The notes under the pieces were generated by a model. It searched no databases. It saw only the letters and a list, made by a program, of their open reading frames with translations, and was not told where the DNA came from. Of a stretch of DNA of 64,000 nucleotides, positions 62,265-64,000 are shown piece by piece; within the stretch, counting starts at the first letter, position 1, and each line of letters opens with the position of its first letter. Source of the DNA: Clostridium estertheticum subsp. estertheticum (GTDB taxonomy: Bacteria > Bacillota > Clostridia > Clostridiales > Clostridiaceae); assembly GCF_001877035.1 (NCBI RefSeq), contig NZ_CP015756.1, forward strand, positions 4,669,501 through 4,733,500. The letters run 5' to 3'. The position numbers and the translations under genes were made by a program.

Positions 62265-62356
62265 AGTCAATACAAAATACGAATATTAGTAATTTTTTTG
62301 TGATAATAGTTCGTGTATATTTTCACTAAAGTACTCTACATATAAATTAAAAACAA

Positions 62357-62395
62357 AAATGCACTTATTCATATTTATTGAATAAGTGTATTTTT
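62357..62395 (-). terminator. Terminator of yhaM
   Basis: AAATGCACTTATTCA pairs with a TGAATAAGTGTATTT arm (one wobble) around a 7-nt loop. T-rich sequence follows on the minus strand, 45 nt past the yhaM stop. Confidence 0.8.
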
Positions 62396-62440
62396 CTATT
62401 AGTTAACTCCAAACCACTTCATTATACTTGCTATTTCTGT

Positions 62441-63403
62441 CTATTTCTTAAGAAAACTATTATAAATACTTATATTATCTAATGACCTTATTCTTTCTGA
62501 AAATTTACCTTCTTTTGTATCTCCTAAGGCTTTATTCATATCATACATTCTTGCATCCATTATGTCTAAATGATGTAACATTTCTGCTTCAGGTATCATT
62601 GGTTTTTTAGGACTTCCATATTCCGCTTCATAATGATGAGCCAGTACCATATGTTCTAACAACATTGTTACTTCTTTATCCGCTTTAACCTCAATACTTG
62701 CTGTTTCTATCATTTTAACACCTTGGATTATATGTCCTAGAAGTTGTCCTTCCACTGAATACTCACTTACAATTCCAAGCTCACTAGCATTCATCTCATA
62801 TATTTTTCCAATATCATGAAGTATTATACCTGCATATAACAAATCTGTATTTAGAAAAGTATAAATCTCGCTTAATTTTTCTCCTGCCTTAAGCATAGTG
62901 GTTGTATGGTATAAAAGGCCTGATCTTATAGCATGGTGATTAGATTTAGCTGCCGGGTAATGCATTAGTTTCTCTTCATTATAAGTTAAAATATTAGTGA
63001 CTATATTCTGAATATCTATATTTTCAATTTTAGATAAGTAGTTTAAAACATCATCATACATTTTCTCCGGTGAGTAAGGTGCTACTGCCACATAATCACA
63101 AATATTTACGTTGTCTTTTTCCTCAGTTAATCTTATTGCTTCAATCTTTAATTGAAGTTTTCCTCTCCACTCATTTACAGTTCCCTTAATTTTAACTAGT
63201 ATGCTTTGTTTAAACTTATTTTCTAATTCATCATTGCACTCCCAAAGTTTTGCATTTATATCACCTGAGGCATCACCTAAATTAAAATCCAAATATTTAT
63301 TTGTATTGCTATTATTGGAAACCTTTGTGTCTACAGACTTTATAACAAAAAAGCCTTCAATTCTATCCCCTTTTTTTATTTCGCTTATCTTCTTCATTTC
63401 CAT
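62441..63403 (-). CDS. yhaM: 3'-5' exoribonuclease YhaM
   Basis: A 320-residue enzyme. Residues 1-100 are an OB fold (KKGDRIEGFFVIKS) for single-stranded nucleic acid. Residues about 150-300 are an HD domain with the metal-binding His in HAIRSGLLYH and HD in ILHDIGK. Bacillus YhaM trims RNA 3' ends with Mn2+. The start at 63403 has AAGGAG 8 nt upstream; the frame runs 26 residues further without a site. It is monocistronic, with its own terminator. Confidence 0.93.
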   Translation of the reverse strand: MEMKKISEIKKGDRIEGFFVIKSVDTKVSNNSNTNKYLDFNLGDASGDINAKLWECNDELENKFKQSILVKIKGTVNEWRGKLQLKIEAIRLTEEKDNVNICDYVAVAPYSPEKMYDDVLNYLSKIENIDIQNIVTNILTYNEEKLMHYPAAKSNHHAIRSGLLYHTTTMLKAGEKLSEIYTFLNTDLLYAGIILHDIGKIYEMNASELGIVSEYSVEGQLLGHIIQGVKMIETASIEVKADKEVTMLLEHMVLAHHYEAEYGSPKKPMIPEAEMLHHLDIMDARMYDMNKALGDTKEGKFSERIRSLDNISIYNSFLKK

Positions 63404-63711
63404 ATTTATCTCCTTATGTTGTAATAAATGTATTATATAAAATACGTTATGATGATACAATCGATTAATGTTTCTACACATATAAAGTGAATCACATAAC
63501 TTTAATATCCCTATTAATTATACATCATTATTCTTTATAAATTAAACTAATTGTTTTATAGTTTAGCTATTTGTCCTCATTTAACAAATACTTTGATCTA
63601 ACAGATTAAAATATTAAATAAAATATAAGTTTACTAATGTTTCCCAGAATATTTTACCGTTGCTAAACTATATTGTTTAAGTTATAATTTTTTAATAATG
63701 GAGGTGTACAC

Positions 63712-63966
63712 ATGAACGTTAATTTTTCTAATATTAATCTTAATACCATTATTATGTTTGCATTAGCATTGTTACTTGCTTATCTTGGTATTGCCGTATT
63801 TAAGTTGGTTGGAAGGATATTAAGTATCGCACTTGGTATATTTCTTTTAATATATGTCCTTCAACAAGTAGGTATTACTGTTCCTGTATTAACTGATATT
63901 CTTGCCATCTTATTAAATGTGTTAACCCCAGTTATAGATGCTGTTAAACATTTAATAGGTTTATAA
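63712..63966 (+). CDS. 84-residue small membrane protein
   Basis: Two hydrophobic helices (about 12-32 and 36-51) and a third amphipathic stretch near the C terminus make a small membrane protein. GGAGGTG lies 6 nt before the ATG. I do not recognise the family; clostridial genomes carry many such two-helix proteins. The gene is complete within the window, 34 bp before its end. Confidence 0.68.
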   Translation: MNVNFSNINLNTIIMFALALLLAYLGIAVFKLVGRILSIALGIFLLIYVLQQVGITVPVLTDILAILLNVLTPVIDAVKHLIGL

Positions 63967-64000
63967 ACATCAAAAATATTTATTTTTAATGAAAAGATTA

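Overview
The window is AT-rich, single-chromosome-like bacterial DNA that reads as a spore-forming, anaerobic Clostridium (Bacillota). The evidence is the low GC, strong AGGAGG ribosome sites with some TTG/GTG starts, a SASP-like small protein, GerMN lipoprotein, DnaD/DnaI-type primosome pair, a MarR(FabT)-headed type II fatty-acid operon with FabK and no FabI, and DUF1540/DUF1858/ferritin-like clostridial small proteins. The presence of rlmH, the WalJ-type hydrolase, purA and the primosome pair suggests a location not far from oriC, but no origin is visible. No rRNA, CRISPR, prophage or complete insertion sequence was seen.

Layout: 1-4.2 kb holds a response regulator and a heterodimeric ABC exporter. 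4.5-8.9 kb holds rlmH, a SEC-C protein, a GerMN lipoprotein, a WalJ-type hydrolase, murA and a DUF1540 protein. 9.2-11.3 kb is a four-gene operon of two 2H-phosphoesterase paralogs (the first lacking both catalytic histidines), a dimeric dUTPase and a small membrane protein. 11.4-18.7 kb carries an intracellular subtilase, ferritin, cinA, a 2-hydroxyacid dehydrogenase flanked by short palindromes, and an M16C peptidase. 19.0-24.4 kb is one giant signalling gene (degenerate kinase, ATPase, TPR, GAF, GGDEF, GAF), followed by a chagasin-like inhibitor, map and an HD-GYP phosphodiesterase. A small gene with a LexA-type operator inside its promoter follows at 27.6-28.0 kb. 28.2-31.8 kb is an ABC transporter plus two-component operon, then a secreted protein, proC, a SASP-like protein and a DegV protein.

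35.6-45.9 kb is a complete minus-strand fatty-acid operon in the order fabT-fabH-acpP-fabK-fabD-fabG-fabF-accB-fabZ-accC-accD-accA. Just upstream, 46.0-47.1 kb encodes a second nitronate-monooxygenase-family flavoprotein with a C-terminal cysteine cluster like that of Helicobacter FabX. The fab operon and this gene have nearly identical promoters (TTGACA-17-TATACT) in which a FabT-type palindrome overlaps the -10. The simplest reading is that the orphan flavoprotein supplies the double bond for unsaturated fatty acids in an organism without visible FabA or FabM; this is the most interesting system in the window.

47.3-52.2 kb is a patchwork of small genes: a tspO remnant, a DTW-domain protein, an EncFtn-like ferritin, a short UppS-like enzyme, a sulfite-reductase-like half protein, and a small ORF with a stop at codon 3. 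52.4-54.4 kb is the DnaD/DnaC-like pair. 54.5-55.2 kb is an eight-tRNA array made by tandem duplication of a Thr-Asp-Val-Glu block. 55.5-64 kb holds two flavoproteins, a 187-bp MITE-like element, an acyl-ACP thioesterase, an ECF S component, a DUF1858 protein, purA, yhaM and a small membrane protein.
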